This document shows positions 1 through 6,968 of a DNA stretch of 7,342 nt, one piece after another. The notes under the pieces were generated by a model. That model worked only from the letters and a program-made list of their open reading frames with translations, was not told where the DNA came from and did not search any database. The first letter of the stretch is position 1; each line of letters opens with the position of its first letter. This stretch comes from Pseudomonadales bacterium. Its GTDB lineage: Bacteria > Pseudomonadota > Gammaproteobacteria > Pseudomonadales > DT-91. The stretch spans positions 16,834 to 24,175 of the forward strand of contig JABSRR010000056.1 in assembly GCA_013215025.1 (NCBI GenBank), given 5' to 3'. The position numbers were made by a program, and so were the translations under genes.

Positions 1-4
1 TGTA

Positions 5-2365
5 TTAGACCGCTGTCTTTAGTTTCAACAATACAAATTCTAAGGCACGTTCAAAAAAAGGTTTTTCAATCCACTGCTCTATTTGCACTTTGCCAGCCAG
101 TTTTGCTTTTGCAAGATCAATCGCTGAAAGCATTTTGCGAAATTGACCGGTATTATCACTTAACATAAAGCGGTTAGATTGTGCATTGTACCAAGCCACT
201 TTGGCGCGCTTTATACCAATGAATTCGAAATCGCTAAATTCTAGCCATGTGCCAAAGTCTAAGGAAGCCAACTCTTTTATCGCACAATCCTCTTGCTCCG
301 TGATGGCCTGTTCTTGAAATTCTTCATCCAGTTCAATCTCTTGTTGATCGGCGTCAGCTGGTGCAGTCAAACCTTGCCCGGCTATGGCATCTGTTTGCGC
401 CTGCATTAATAGTTGTATCAGTTTTCTCGCTTTGGCATGATCAAAGCTAATAGATTTGAGGGCAAGCTCAACTTCATAAATGACATTGTCGTTAAACCGC
501 TCGCGCGAGCCCTGATCTTGATCGACAGCATTTGCCTCAACCGAGGCAATAACATCGGCTACAAGCTGCAAAGACTGCTGCCAATGCTCAGAATCAACGC
601 CATATCGAAGCCCTAACATGGTCAAGTGATCAGACAGCGGTAAAGCAATCAGAATTCTAACAGGCTTGGTTAATTTAAAACCTTTGGCAACACTGGCGAT
701 ACTTTGTTTAGCAGCTTTCTTTATAGAACGCATGTGTTCTTCACCCTCGGCCTTAGATTGAGCACGTTGATCAAGAATAAGTGCTTTTTTACTTACTTTA
801 GCGTTAAACGCTAACATATCTTGTAACAACTCATCCACAGTCGAGGTTTCACCTTGATATTCTATTAAAAGGTGCCTGACGATTTCTTTAATCTTTGGAA
901 ACACTTGCAGCTGCGATTTACCATCATCGTTCACCCACTGCCTGCCCGCATCGGCTAATGCGTCCAATAATTCTTTGGCACAATGTTTTGTATCGCGGAT
1001 AAAACTTGGATCGGCCATCGCAATTTTCAAATAAGGCGTATGTAAGTAGCTTAAAACGGCCTTTACTGCATCCGGCAATTGCTTATCCGACAGCATGTAT
1101 TCAAATATTCGACCCACCAAGTCAATCGCTTGTTGGTTATCAATGCTGGCATGATGCTCCTGCGCAGCCTGTAATACCGATTGATTGACCGACTGCATTT
1201 GATCAAGCGACAAGGCTTCAACCTTTTGTTCAGATAGCTGTTGGATATGATTTGCCTGCTGCTGAAAATTCTCGACGGTTGATATGACCTGCTGTAAATT
1301 CTGTGAAGCGTTAAATGTCGCATCTGGGCTTGGAATATCAGTAGCTTGCTGATTTGCAGGCTGAAGCTGTCGTCGTTGAATATCCGCAATATTATTCAAT
1401 AATTGTTGTTGATAGGCATCACCTGTGGCCGATACTGGAGCGGATTGTGACTGTGTCACCGCTTGTAGTGATGCCTGAGTATGTTGCTTAAATTGATCTT
1501 GTGTAATCTGCTGTAAATGTGACGATTCAGTCGCGGCTGCAGATGAAGCAGCAATATTATCGGCAAGAGTCTTAGGTTGATCAGGCGTCATGTTTACTGC
1601 AGGAGATGAGCCTACTGAATCGGCGCTTTTTGCCACTGGCTCTGAAGACGCCGCATGCTGGCTTGCTGTGGCCCTTGGCTTATTATCGATTTCGCTAGCA
1701 GCAGGTTTTGTTACTGAGTATTTGAAATTAGGCAGAATATCTTGCTCAATCAATAGCTTATTAGCCGACTGATAGCTTGAACTAAGCGCAGCTGAGATCG
1801 CGCGCTCGAATATACGGCAGGCAATGCTTTGTAGCTTGATTGAAAGCTCAAGGCTACTGAGCGTACTGAGAAAGATGTCGGCTAACTGCAAGGGACCAAT
1901 GGGATTGCCATCATCGCTCAATTTATCACCACCAAGTAATATCGCTAGGCGCTGATTTAAAGCAAAAAGTTGTTCTACATTCCTCGCTTCAGCGCGTCTT
2001 GCAAGCGAACTGATTGCAATGCTTTTTTCCAATGCTTCATCAGCTAATAAACTCAGATCGGGTGAATCATCTATCTTCAGTTGAATTTTATCTAAACTAC
2101 CGGTTCGAAAACGCACTAGTCTGTCAATTAAGGTTTGCTCAAAACGCCGTGATAATTGTTGCTCTTGTTTTTTTAGCAGCCGTGCTTTGGCAAATAATTG
2201 CCATTGTTGCTCATTACTGCTGGCTTCATCTGCCATGTCCAATAGCTGCTGCTCAAACTGTGTAAAAAACTCAGCTAAACTCGGCTGTAAGTTTGACAGC
2301 ACAATTGATTGAAGCTGACTAACCACTGCATCTACGTTAATGTTATTCATTATATTATTGACCAT
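5..2365 (-). CDS. DUF1631 family protein
   Basis: This is a predicted 786-residue cytoplasmic protein with no signal peptide or membrane segment visible. Family resemblance rests on two regions. A helical core at about residues 421–477 contains FEYMLSDKQLPDAVKAVLSY and a following PYLKIAMADPSF block. A C-terminal module at about 702–786 has GTWLEF, then KRAKVAWYN and RFMLSDNTGQ. The length is normal for DUF1631, whose biochemical role is not established. The C-terminal module recalls the PilZ-like tail reported for relatives, but I see no canonical RxxxR or D/NxSxxG c-di-GMP motif. Residues about 219–407 are a Gln/Ser/Ala-rich, probably disordered linker between helical N- and C-terminal parts. 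I chose ATG at 2365 because GGGTGG lies about 5 nt upstream; an in-frame GTG at 2374 would add three residues, and ATG at 2350 has no ribosome-binding site. The gene is transcribed divergently from mutS. The stop codon is 4 bp from the window edge, so downstream neighbours are unseen. Confidence 0.88.
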   Translation of the reverse strand: MVNNIMNNINVDAVVSQLQSIVLSNLQPSLAEFFTQFEQQLLDMADEASSNEQQWQLFAKARLLKKQEQQLSRRFEQTLIDRLVRFRTGSLDKIQLKIDDSPDLSLLADEALEKSIAISSLARRAEARNVEQLFALNQRLAILLGGDKLSDDGNPIGPLQLADIFLSTLSSLELSIKLQSIACRIFERAISAALSSSYQSANKLLIEQDILPNFKYSVTKPAASEIDNKPRATASQHAASSEPVAKSADSVGSSPAVNMTPDQPKTLADNIAASSAAATESSHLQQITQDQFKQHTQASLQAVTQSQSAPVSATGDAYQQQLLNNIADIQRRQLQPANQQATDIPSPDATFNASQNLQQVISTVENFQQQANHIQQLSEQKVEALSLDQMQSVNQSVLQAAQEHHASIDNQQAIDLVGRIFEYMLSDKQLPDAVKAVLSYLHTPYLKIAMADPSFIRDTKHCAKELLDALADAGRQWVNDDGKSQLQVFPKIKEIVRHLLIEYQGETSTVDELLQDMLAFNAKVSKKALILDQRAQSKAEGEEHMRSIKKAAKQSIASVAKGFKLTKPVRILIALPLSDHLTMLGLRYGVDSEHWQQSLQLVADVIASVEANAVDQDQGSRERFNDNVIYEVELALKSISFDHAKARKLIQLLMQAQTDAIAGQGLTAPADADQQEIELDEEFQEQAITEQEDCAIKELASLDFGTWLEFSDFEFIGIKRAKVAWYNAQSNRFMLSDNTGQFRKMLSAIDLAKAKLAGKVQIEQWIEKPFFERALEFVLLKLKTAV

Positions 2366-2435
2366 TAGCGCCACCCAAAAAGAAGAACTTCATGAGTATA
2401 TCGAGTAGACGCTGCGATAGATTCGTTAACATTCA

Positions 2436-2441
2436 GCTATA
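2436..2441 (-). promoter_or_regulatory. Candidate −10 element for the DUF1631 gene
   Basis: On the minus strand TATAGC (or TTTATA two bases earlier) lies about 70 nt upstream of the chosen ATG. No good −35 hexamer precedes it. However, the CRP-like palindrome at 2460–2475 is centred roughly 38–41 bp upstream of the start point this −10 would predict, which is the geometry of an activator that replaces a −35 element. The assignment is an inference from spacing and is weak by itself. Confidence 0.3.
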
Positions 2442-2459
2442 AAGTTTCACTGCTAAAAT

Positions 2460-2475
2460 CGTGATTTTGTTCACA
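2460..2475. promoter_or_regulatory. CRP/Vfr-like binding site
   Basis: CGTGATTTTGTTCACA matches the CRP-family consensus TGTGA-N6-TCACA at nine of ten half-site positions; read on the minus strand it is TGTGA-ACAAAA-TCACG. It sits in the divergent region between the DUF1631 gene and mutS. Its centre is about −40 relative to the candidate DUF1631 start site and about −97 relative to the predicted mutS start site, so it suits class II-type activation of DUF1631 better, though class I action on mutS is also possible. The match is visible directly; occupancy by a CRP-family protein is inferred. Confidence 0.5.
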
Positions 2476-2549
2476 GTCACTATTTAGTAATTACTTACAA
2501 GATAGGAAAAACTCGCCAAAAAACAACCGTAGTGATTGCGACTGAGCTT

Positions 2550-2558
2550 TGTTATAGT
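2550..2558 (+). promoter_or_regulatory. Extended −10 promoter of mutS
   Basis: TG-T-TATAGT forms an extended −10 element (TGnTATAAT consensus, one mismatch in the hexamer). It predicts a start near 2565 and a leader of about 26 nt before the mutS ATG. There is no recognisable TTGACA at the expected −35 position, which is common for extended −10 promoters. No other candidate this close to mutS looked better. Confidence 0.5.
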
Positions 2559-2590
2559 AATTTACTGCTTATCTTTATCAGTTGTTTCCT

Positions 2591-5197
2591 ATGAGTCGCG
2601 CATCTACCAAGGCTGAAGCCGCATCTACTCAACACACCCCAATGATGCAGCAGTATCTGCGCATTAAACATGAGCACCCTGATCAACTGCTTTTTTATCG
2701 CATGGGTGACTTTTATGAATTATTTCATGATGACGCAAAGCTAGCGGCAGAACTGCTCGATATCACCTTAACCGCGCGCGGCAAATCCGGCGGCAATCCC
2801 ATACCTATGGCTGGCATCCCCTATCACAGTGCTGATGGCTACCTCGCTAGACTTGTCAAACTCGGACATTCAGTTGCCATTTGTGAACAAGTTGGTGACC
2901 CTGCCAATAGTAAAGGGCCGGTAGAGCGAAAAGTTGTTAGAGTGATAACCCCAGGTACTATTTCTGATGAAGCCTTACTCGAGGAGCGACAGGAAAACTT
3001 ACTGGTTTGCGTAGTAGAAAGCAGTAACGTCTTTGGTTATGCACTTTTAGATATGGCCTCTGGACGTTTTAGCGTATTCGAAACGCAAGGCGAAGCCAAT
3101 GCGACCAATGCACTGTTTCGTCTATCACCCGCCGAGTTGATTTTTCCGGAGTCCTTTTCTCATCATGCATTCAGGCAGTTTCCATGCAGCATTATCGAGC
3201 AAGCCGATTGGCATTTTGATTATGATTCATCACTGCAGCTACTTTGTCAGCAATTTGAAGTCCATGATTTAACTGCATTTATCCCGGATCATCTGCATCC
3301 TTCGGTGACAGCGGCTGGCTGCTTGCTTCGTTATGCATTAGATACTCAACGAGGCGCACTGCCGCATGTGCGTCAGCTCAAATATGAGTCTCAGGCAGAT
3401 ATGGTCAATATGGATGCTGCCACTCGAAAAAATTTAGAACTTGATCAAAACCTTAGCGGTGATGAATCAAATACACTTTTTTCCGTACTCAATCACTGCG
3501 CCACAGCCATGGGTGCAAGAACCTTACGGCGCTGGATTCATCAACCATTAAATAATCAAAGCGAGATTGAGAGCCGTCTTGACTGTATCGAAGAACTATT
3601 AACGTTGTTTATACAGCTAGAATTATCCAACGAACTCAAACAAATTGGAGACCTTGAACGAATCTTATCGCGCATTGCGCTGCACTCTGCAAGGCCTCGA
3701 GACTTAGCACGCCTTCATCGCTCCTTGGCTGTACTGCCTTCCTTGCAAGGCATTTTGAACCGTTGCAATAGCCCATTGCTGAAAGCTTTAGCCGCTGAAA
3801 TCAGCGAGTTTCCTGCTCTGACTGAGTATTTGGCCACTGCTATTATTGAAAATCCCCCGATGGTAATTCGTGAAGGCGGTGTTATCGCGAAAGGCTTCGA
3901 TCCAGAGCTAGATGAACTGCGAGCGATTAGCCAAAACGCGGGAGATTTTTTGCTTCAGCTTGAGGCTGAGCAGCGAGAAAAAACTGGCCTGAGTTCATTG
4001 AAAGTTGGTTATAACCGAGTTCATGGCTACTACATCGAAATATCAAAGGCGCAATCAGCTGCTGCGCCGGTTGAATATATCAGGCGTCAAACCTTAAAAA
4101 ATGCTGAGCGCTTTATAACGCCAAGCTTAAAAACGTTTGAAGATAAGGCCCTCAGCGCCAAGTCTCGTGCACTTCAGCGCGAAAAATTTCTTTATCAACA
4201 GATTCTTGAAACAATAAATCAAGATTTAGCCGCATTGCAGCTCTCGAGCCGTGCGATATGCCAACTGGATGTTCTAAGCAGTTTAGCCTTAGCCGCCGAT
4301 CTGTTTGGCTATTGCAAACCCACTATTCAGGCATCGTCGGGTATTGCTATCCATGCTGGGCGTCATCCTGTGGTTGAGCAAGTATTAGACTCTGTTTTTA
4401 TTGCAAATGACACCTCGATTACAGACTCACAACAAGTCTTGCTGATTACTGGGCCTAATATGGGTGGTAAATCTACCTATATGCGTCAAACGGCATTGAT
4501 AACCTTGATGGCGCATATGGGATCATATGTGCCTGCAGACAGTGCAACTGTTGGCTTAGTTGATCAAATTTTTACCCGCATTGGCAGCTCTGATGACCTC
4601 GCAGGTGGCCGCTCAACATTTATGGTTGAGATGAGTGAGGCTGCCAATATTTTAAATAATGCAACACAGCAATCCTTGGTATTGTTAGATGAGATCGGGC
4701 GCGGCACTAGCACCTTTGATGGCCTCGCCCTCGCCTATGCAATTGCACAAGATATTGCCAGCAATATTCATTGTTTATGCTTATTCGCTACACATTATTT
4801 TGAACTTACTGAGTTGCCTCAGACATTACCCAATATTGCTAATATGCATTTGTCAGCGTCAGAGCATGCTGACGAGATTGTATTTTTGCATCAATTAGCT
4901 GCAGGCCCTGCAAATAAAAGCTATGGTCTTCAAGTCGCTAAGCTTGCAGGTATTCCGCAACGCGCACTCAATGTTGCGCAACAGCAGTTACACATTTTAG
5001 AGCAAAGCTCTGCAGACCTATCGCCGCGAAGTGGCATCCCTAGCCAGGTCGAGCCTCAGCAGCATGAGCTCTTACTGAATGAAGATGCAACAGCCGCGGC
5101 AATACGTCAACGTCTTCGTCAGTTGGATGTTGATAATATCTCACCCCGAGAAGCTCACAACTTGCTTTATGAGCTTCAACAATCAGCCAGCAAATAA
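2591..5197 (+). CDS. mutS: DNA mismatch repair protein MutS
   Basis: MutS recognises mismatched or looped bases after replication and recruits MutL in an ATP-dependent way. The 868-residue product is full length (E. coli 853) and aligns by eye throughout. The N-terminal mismatch-recognition domain holds GDFYELF with the intercalating Phe41 and partner Glu43 (E. coli F36/E38). The ATPase domain has Walker [10 protein letters not shown] (621–629, Lys627), Walker [11 protein letters not shown] (Asp700, Glu701) and the conserved FATHY segment (His735). QHELL (824–828) fits a beta-clamp binding QxxLL motif, and DNISPR (848–853) matches the E. coli tetramerisation residues D835 and R840. I chose ATG 2591 because it gives a normal family N-terminus; an in-frame TTG at 2582 would add three residues. 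Neither start has a clear Shine-Dalgarno sequence, and the leader reads pyrimidine-rich up to the ATG. fdxA follows 149 bp downstream, a known gammaproteobacterial gene order. All key residues are present, so the protein should be functional. Confidence 0.98.
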   Translation: MSRASTKAEAASTQHTPMMQQYLRIKHEHPDQLLFYRMGDFYELFHDDAKLAAELLDITLTARGKSGGNPIPMAGIPYHSADGYLARLVKLGHSVAICEQVGDPANSKGPVERKVVRVITPGTISDEALLEERQENLLVCVVESSNVFGYALLDMASGRFSVFETQGEANATNALFRLSPAELIFPESFSHHAFRQFPCSIIEQADWHFDYDSSLQLLCQQFEVHDLTAFIPDHLHPSVTAAGCLLRYALDTQRGALPHVRQLKYESQADMVNMDAATRKNLELDQNLSGDESNTLFSVLNHCATAMGARTLRRWIHQPLNNQSEIESRLDCIEELLTLFIQLELSNELKQIGDLERILSRIALHSARPRDLARLHRSLAVLPSLQGILNRCNSPLLKALAAEISEFPALTEYLATAIIENPPMVIREGGVIAKGFDPELDELRAISQNAGDFLLQLEAEQREKTGLSSLKVGYNRVHGYYIEISKAQSAAAPVEYIRRQTLKNAERFITPSLKTFEDKALSAKSRALQREKFLYQQILETINQDLAALQLSSRAICQLDVLSSLALAADLFGYCKPTIQASSGIAIHAGRHPVVEQVLDSVFIANDTSITDSQQVLLITGPNMGGKSTYMRQTALITLMAHMGSYVPADSATVGLVDQIFTRIGSSDDLAGGRSTFMVEMSEAANILNNATQQSLVLLDEIGRGTSTFDGLALAYAIAQDIASNIHCLCLFATHYFELTELPQTLPNIANMHLSASEHADEIVFLHQLAAGPANKSYGLQVAKLAGIPQRALNVAQQQLHILEQSSADLSPRSGIPSQVEPQQHELLLNEDATAAAIRQRLRQLDVDNISPREAHNLLYELQQSASK

Positions 5198-5247
5198 GAA
5201 TAATTCTCAAAAACATCAATAACTTAAGACCTAATACTTGTTGATTT

Positions 5248-5260
5248 AATTATAATAATT
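5248..5260. repeat. AT-rich perfect inverted repeat upstream of fdxA
   Basis: AATTAT-A-ATAATT is a perfect 6-1-6 palindrome lying 13 bp upstream of the fdxA −35 hexamer. It falls roughly −49 to −61 from the predicted start site, so it could be an operator half-pair or simply part of an AT-rich UP element. It also contains a TATAAT hexamer, but no −35 partner at proper spacing. AT-rich palindromes of this size arise by chance, so significance is uncertain. Confidence 0.3.
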
Positions 5261-5273
5261 CAGGCTGAAATAG

Positions 5274-5302
5274 TTAACAAAGCGTAGAAAACCAAGTAGA
5301 AT
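5274..5302 (+). promoter_or_regulatory. Sigma70 promoter of fdxA
   Basis: TTAACA (5274–5279) and TAGAAT (5297–5302) are separated by exactly 17 bp, each close to the sigma70 consensus. The predicted start near 5309 gives a leader of about 38 nt before the fdxA ATG. This is the best-formed promoter in the window and indicates that fdxA can be expressed independently of mutS. I saw no recognisable IscR or Fur box around it. Confidence 0.7.
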
Positions 5303-5346
5303 ACTGCCGCTTTTTAATTGATTAAAATAAGTATTGAGGACATCTC

Positions 5347-5670
5347 ATGACATTCATTGTTGGTGAAAACTGCATCAATTGTAAACATACAGACTGCGTA
5401 GAAGTTTGCCCTGTCGACTGCTTTTATGAAGGCCCTAACACCTTGGTTATTCATCCTGACGAATGTATCGATTGCGCACTATGCGAACCAGAATGTCCTG
5501 TTGATGCGATTTTCTCAGAAGATGAAGTGCCAGCCGATCAAGAGGTGTTTATTGAACTTAACGCTGAGCTTGCCGAAGTTTGGCCAAATATCACCGAAAT
5601 GAAAGATGCCCATCCTGATGCAGAAGAATGGAATGGCGTTGAGAATAAGCTGCAACATTTACAGCGCTGA
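5347..5670 (+). CDS. fdxA: Seven-iron ferredoxin FdxA ([3Fe-4S][4Fe-4S])
   Basis: This is a small cytoplasmic low-potential electron carrier of the Azotobacter ferredoxin I class, and its 107 residues match that family's length. The cluster ligands expected from the Azotobacter protein are all present: Cys9, Cys17 and Cys50 for the [3Fe-4S] cluster, and Cys21, Cys40, Cys43 and Cys46 for the [4Fe-4S] cluster. The non-ligand Cys12 and Cys25 are conserved too. The segments [15 protein letters not shown] and [13 protein letters not shown], and the family tail with [11 protein letters not shown] and a closing KLQHLQR, make the assignment secure. GAGGA lies about 7 nt upstream of the ATG, a good ribosome-binding site. 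The gene has its own promoter at 5274–5302 and a terminator at 5792–5821. Known family partners include ferredoxin-NADP reductase; none is encoded in this window, so the physiological partner cannot be read from context. Confidence 0.97.
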   Translation: MTFIVGENCINCKHTDCVEVCPVDCFYEGPNTLVIHPDECIDCALCEPECPVDAIFSEDEVPADQEVFIELNAELAEVWPNITEMKDAHPDAEEWNGVENKLQHLQR

Positions 5671-5674
5671 TTGA

Positions 5675-5692
5675 AGTGCTTATAAAAGCACT
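5675..5692 (+). repeat. Hairpin after the fdxA stop codon
   Basis: AGTGCTT-ATAA-AAGCACT folds into a perfect 7-bp stem with a 4-nt loop starting 5 nt after the fdxA stop. No T-run follows, so it does not look like an intrinsic terminator; it may stabilise the 3' end of the fdxA message or mark a processing end. Confidence 0.45.
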
Positions 5693-5791
5693 ATTCTGGC
5701 CCCAATAAATATCACATCATATTGTTCTACGCTTAAGCTTTTGTAGTTACTCTTCTTCCACTAAGCTTAATGATAAACGCCACTTATATAT

Positions 5792-5821
5792 AAAAAAAAC
5801 CTGCTCTTGCAGGTTTTTTTT
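5792..5821 (+). terminator. Rho-independent terminator downstream of fdxA
   Basis: A perfect stem CCTGC-TCTT-GCAGG (extended by A–T pairs) is flanked by eight A on the left and eight T on the right. This is a textbook intrinsic terminator that could also work in reverse because of the A-run, though no minus-strand gene ends here. It lies about 120 nt after the fdxA stop, so it probably ends the fdxA transcript with a long 3' untranslated region and insulates the next gene. Confidence 0.9.
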
Positions 5822-6016
5822 CGTGCCGATTATTCTATATCTGCAGGTTTAAGCGTTAAATCTCACAAAAAATGCAGCTACTCACAAATGGCCGATATCA
5901 GCAGCTTGGCTACACTCTTTTCAACTACGTTAATATTTATCATGAAAAAAAGGGTCAGAAACGTTTGCACCGACTGCAGGGAATCATAATCGGAAGCAAA
6001 AAGTTAAAGGATTATT

Positions 6017-6238
6017 ATGCATATTTCTATTGAAATTAAACACAGCGCAACCGGCTTTTACGCGGTTCTGCTAAATACTCACCAACATCAGCAACATATC
6101 ATCTCAAAAACTGCAGTTCACCAATATGCATCCTTAGCGCTGCACGAAGGTTATTGTCTATTGGATAATTACCAAGGCAAGCAGCACAGCTGGCAACAAA
6201 AACATTATCTATCTCCGCAGCAGCAAGTTATGCATTAA
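6017..6238 (+). CDS. Small His/Gln-rich hypothetical protein
   Basis: I do not recognise this 73-residue protein. It is likely real because AAAGGA sits about 5 nt before the ATG, the gene fits between fdxA's terminator and the convergent DUF1415 gene, and no other frame competes. It contains 10 His and 11 Gln. The N-terminus (about 2–30) alternates polar and hydrophobic residues as two short beta strands would (ISIEIKH, FYAVLLN), followed by a probable helix around 32–50 (AVHQYASLALHEGYCLLDNY) and a polar Gln/His tail. There is no signal peptide, membrane segment or CxxC; the single Cys is residue 47. The His clusters (H22, H24, H27) could bind metal, but no known metal-site pattern is evident. 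It converges on DUF1415 with a 36-bp gap and no obvious terminator between them. No function is proposed. Confidence 0.65.
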   Translation: MHISIEIKHSATGFYAVLLNTHQHQQHIISKTAVHQYASLALHEGYCLLDNYQGKQHSWQQKHYLSPQQQVMH

Positions 6239-6274
6239 AGCCGTTTTAGGCATAGCAACCTCATTGAATACACA

Positions 6275-6847
6275 TCAATTAGCCTTGTCTTCAGCTTTGT
6301 CTTTAGCGTTGTCTTTAAATTTGTTTTCTCGAAACCACTGCTGAAAATAGTCTAAACCCAACTGTCGACAACGCCTTATATTATCCTCTGGAATCTGATC
6401 TGGTTGTGGGTGGGCGTCCAGACCGGCTGCAACTGAATCTTCACGCAAAATATGTAGCAACGGCCATGGGCTGCGATTGGTAAAATTTGACGCATCATTA
6501 GGCTTGGCATCTGCAAAACAGTATTGTGGGTGAAAACTGGCCAACTGAAAAATACCTCGAAAGCCTGCCGCATCGATAATATGCTCTGCCCGCTCAATGA
6601 GCCCTAGGTAATGGAAAAAATCCTCGTAACCATCGTCTAAGACGATTATGGCCGTTTCGGCATCAGGCTTTGCATCTAGCCGCTGCAATATTTCAGAAAA
6701 ATTTCGTAACAGCTGGGGCTCAGATGAACCCGAGCATGCATGCCATTCAATTCTGTCTTCTAGCCAAACTTTTCGCGCAAATGGACAAAAATTATGGTCG
6801 ATAACTATCTCTTGCAACCACTTCTGAGTATCTAAGATTGCCTGCAT
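6275..6847 (-). CDS. DUF1415 family protein
   Basis: This 190-residue protein has no signal peptide or membrane segment and is predicted to be cytoplasmic. It shows the conserved blocks of DUF1415: TQKWLQEIVIDHNFCPFAR near the N-terminus (about 7–25), ETAIIVL at 64–70, FQLASFHPQYCFA at 100–112 and NFTNRSPWPLLHILRE at 121–136. The family is widespread in Proteobacteria but its reaction is not established; the conserved Cys21, His106, Asn124 and Arg125 suggest an enzymatic or ligand-binding site, which is inference. The start is ATG 6847 with GAGAG about 5 nt upstream, and the first conserved block begins right after it. The last 15 residues form a Lys/Asp-rich tail encoded by 12-bp repeats, beyond the conserved domain. 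The gene converges on the 73-codon gene and is divergent from the membrane protein gene at 6969 (121 bp between starts). I saw no convincing promoter for it in that gap. Confidence 0.92.
   Translation of the reverse strand: MQAILDTQKWLQEIVIDHNFCPFARKVWLEDRIEWHACSGSSEPQLLRNFSEILQRLDAKPDAETAIIVLDDGYEDFFHYLGLIERAEHIIDAAGFRGIFQLASFHPQYCFADAKPNDASNFTNRSPWPLLHILREDSVAAGLDAHPQPDQIPEDNIRRCRQLGLDYFQQWFRENKFKDNAKDKAEDKAN
6281..6316 (-). repeat. Three 12-bp tandem repeats in the DUF1415 gene tail
   Basis: On the plus strand the units read AGCCTTGTCTTC, AGCTTTGTCTTT and AGCGTTGTCTTT, with a degenerate fourth unit at 6317–6328. They encode a repeating Lys/Glu-Asp-Lys/Asn-Ala pattern at the C-terminus of the DUF1415 protein. 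Because the unit is a multiple of three, gain or loss of a copy would change tail length without breaking the frame. Confidence 0.8.
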
Positions 6848-6968
6848 AAGGCTCTCACATGTTATTCATCTGAAAATTAAATACGAATAGGCAGATAAAA
6901 TGCATATCAACTTCACCCCACTGCACAAATCGCATAGCATACGCAAAACTATAAGATTGGGTCACCTA

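Larger units (their letters stand above)
5671..6016. other. Intergenic region between fdxA and the 73-codon gene
   Basis: This 346-bp gap holds no gene I can support. From left to right it contains a 7-bp hairpin just after the fdxA stop (5675–5692), an 8-bp inverted pair TTAAGCTT/AAGCTTAA (5733–5740 and 5763–5770), a strong Rho-independent terminator (5792–5821), a second copy of GCAGGTTT at 5842–5849, and a 15-codon ATG-initiated micro-ORF (5942–5989). A CATAAT hexamer at 5985–5990 is a possible −10 for the downstream gene, but the best −35-like sequence, TTGCAC at 5965–5970, is only 14 bp away, so that promoter is doubtful. An alternative pair, TTGGCT at 5906 with TAATAT at 5931, has a long 19-bp spacer. 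Confidence 0.6.

Noticed and set aside
413..2265. Several plus-strand open frames of 60–83 codons and a minus-strand 108-codon frame (1063–1389) inside the DUF1631 gene
   Set aside because: They are shadows in other frames of a long gene with clear family motifs, and none shows a recognisable domain or ribosome-binding site.
4689..4898. 69-codon plus-strand frame within mutS
   Set aside because: It overlaps the conserved ATPase region of MutS in another frame; the conserved protein explains the DNA.
5238..5256. TTGTTG…TATAAT as an fdxA promoter
   Set aside because: The hexamers are separated by only 7 bp; the TTAACA-N17-TAGAAT promoter downstream is far better.
5807..5989. 60-codon frame starting at TTG in the terminator loop
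   Set aside because: It would start inside the intrinsic terminator hairpin with no ribosome-binding site; only the last 15 codons have an ATG and are noted separately.
6240..6251. GCC-GTTTTA-GGC as a terminator between the convergent genes
   Set aside because: The stem is only 3 bp and no T-run follows.
6376..6597. 73-codon minus-strand frame inside DUF1415
   Set aside because: It is a different frame of a gene whose conserved DUF1415 motifs cover the same bases.
6931..6945. CGCATAGCATACGC near-palindrome in the divergent DUF1415/membrane gene region
   Set aside because: The symmetry is imperfect and it matches no operator I recognise.
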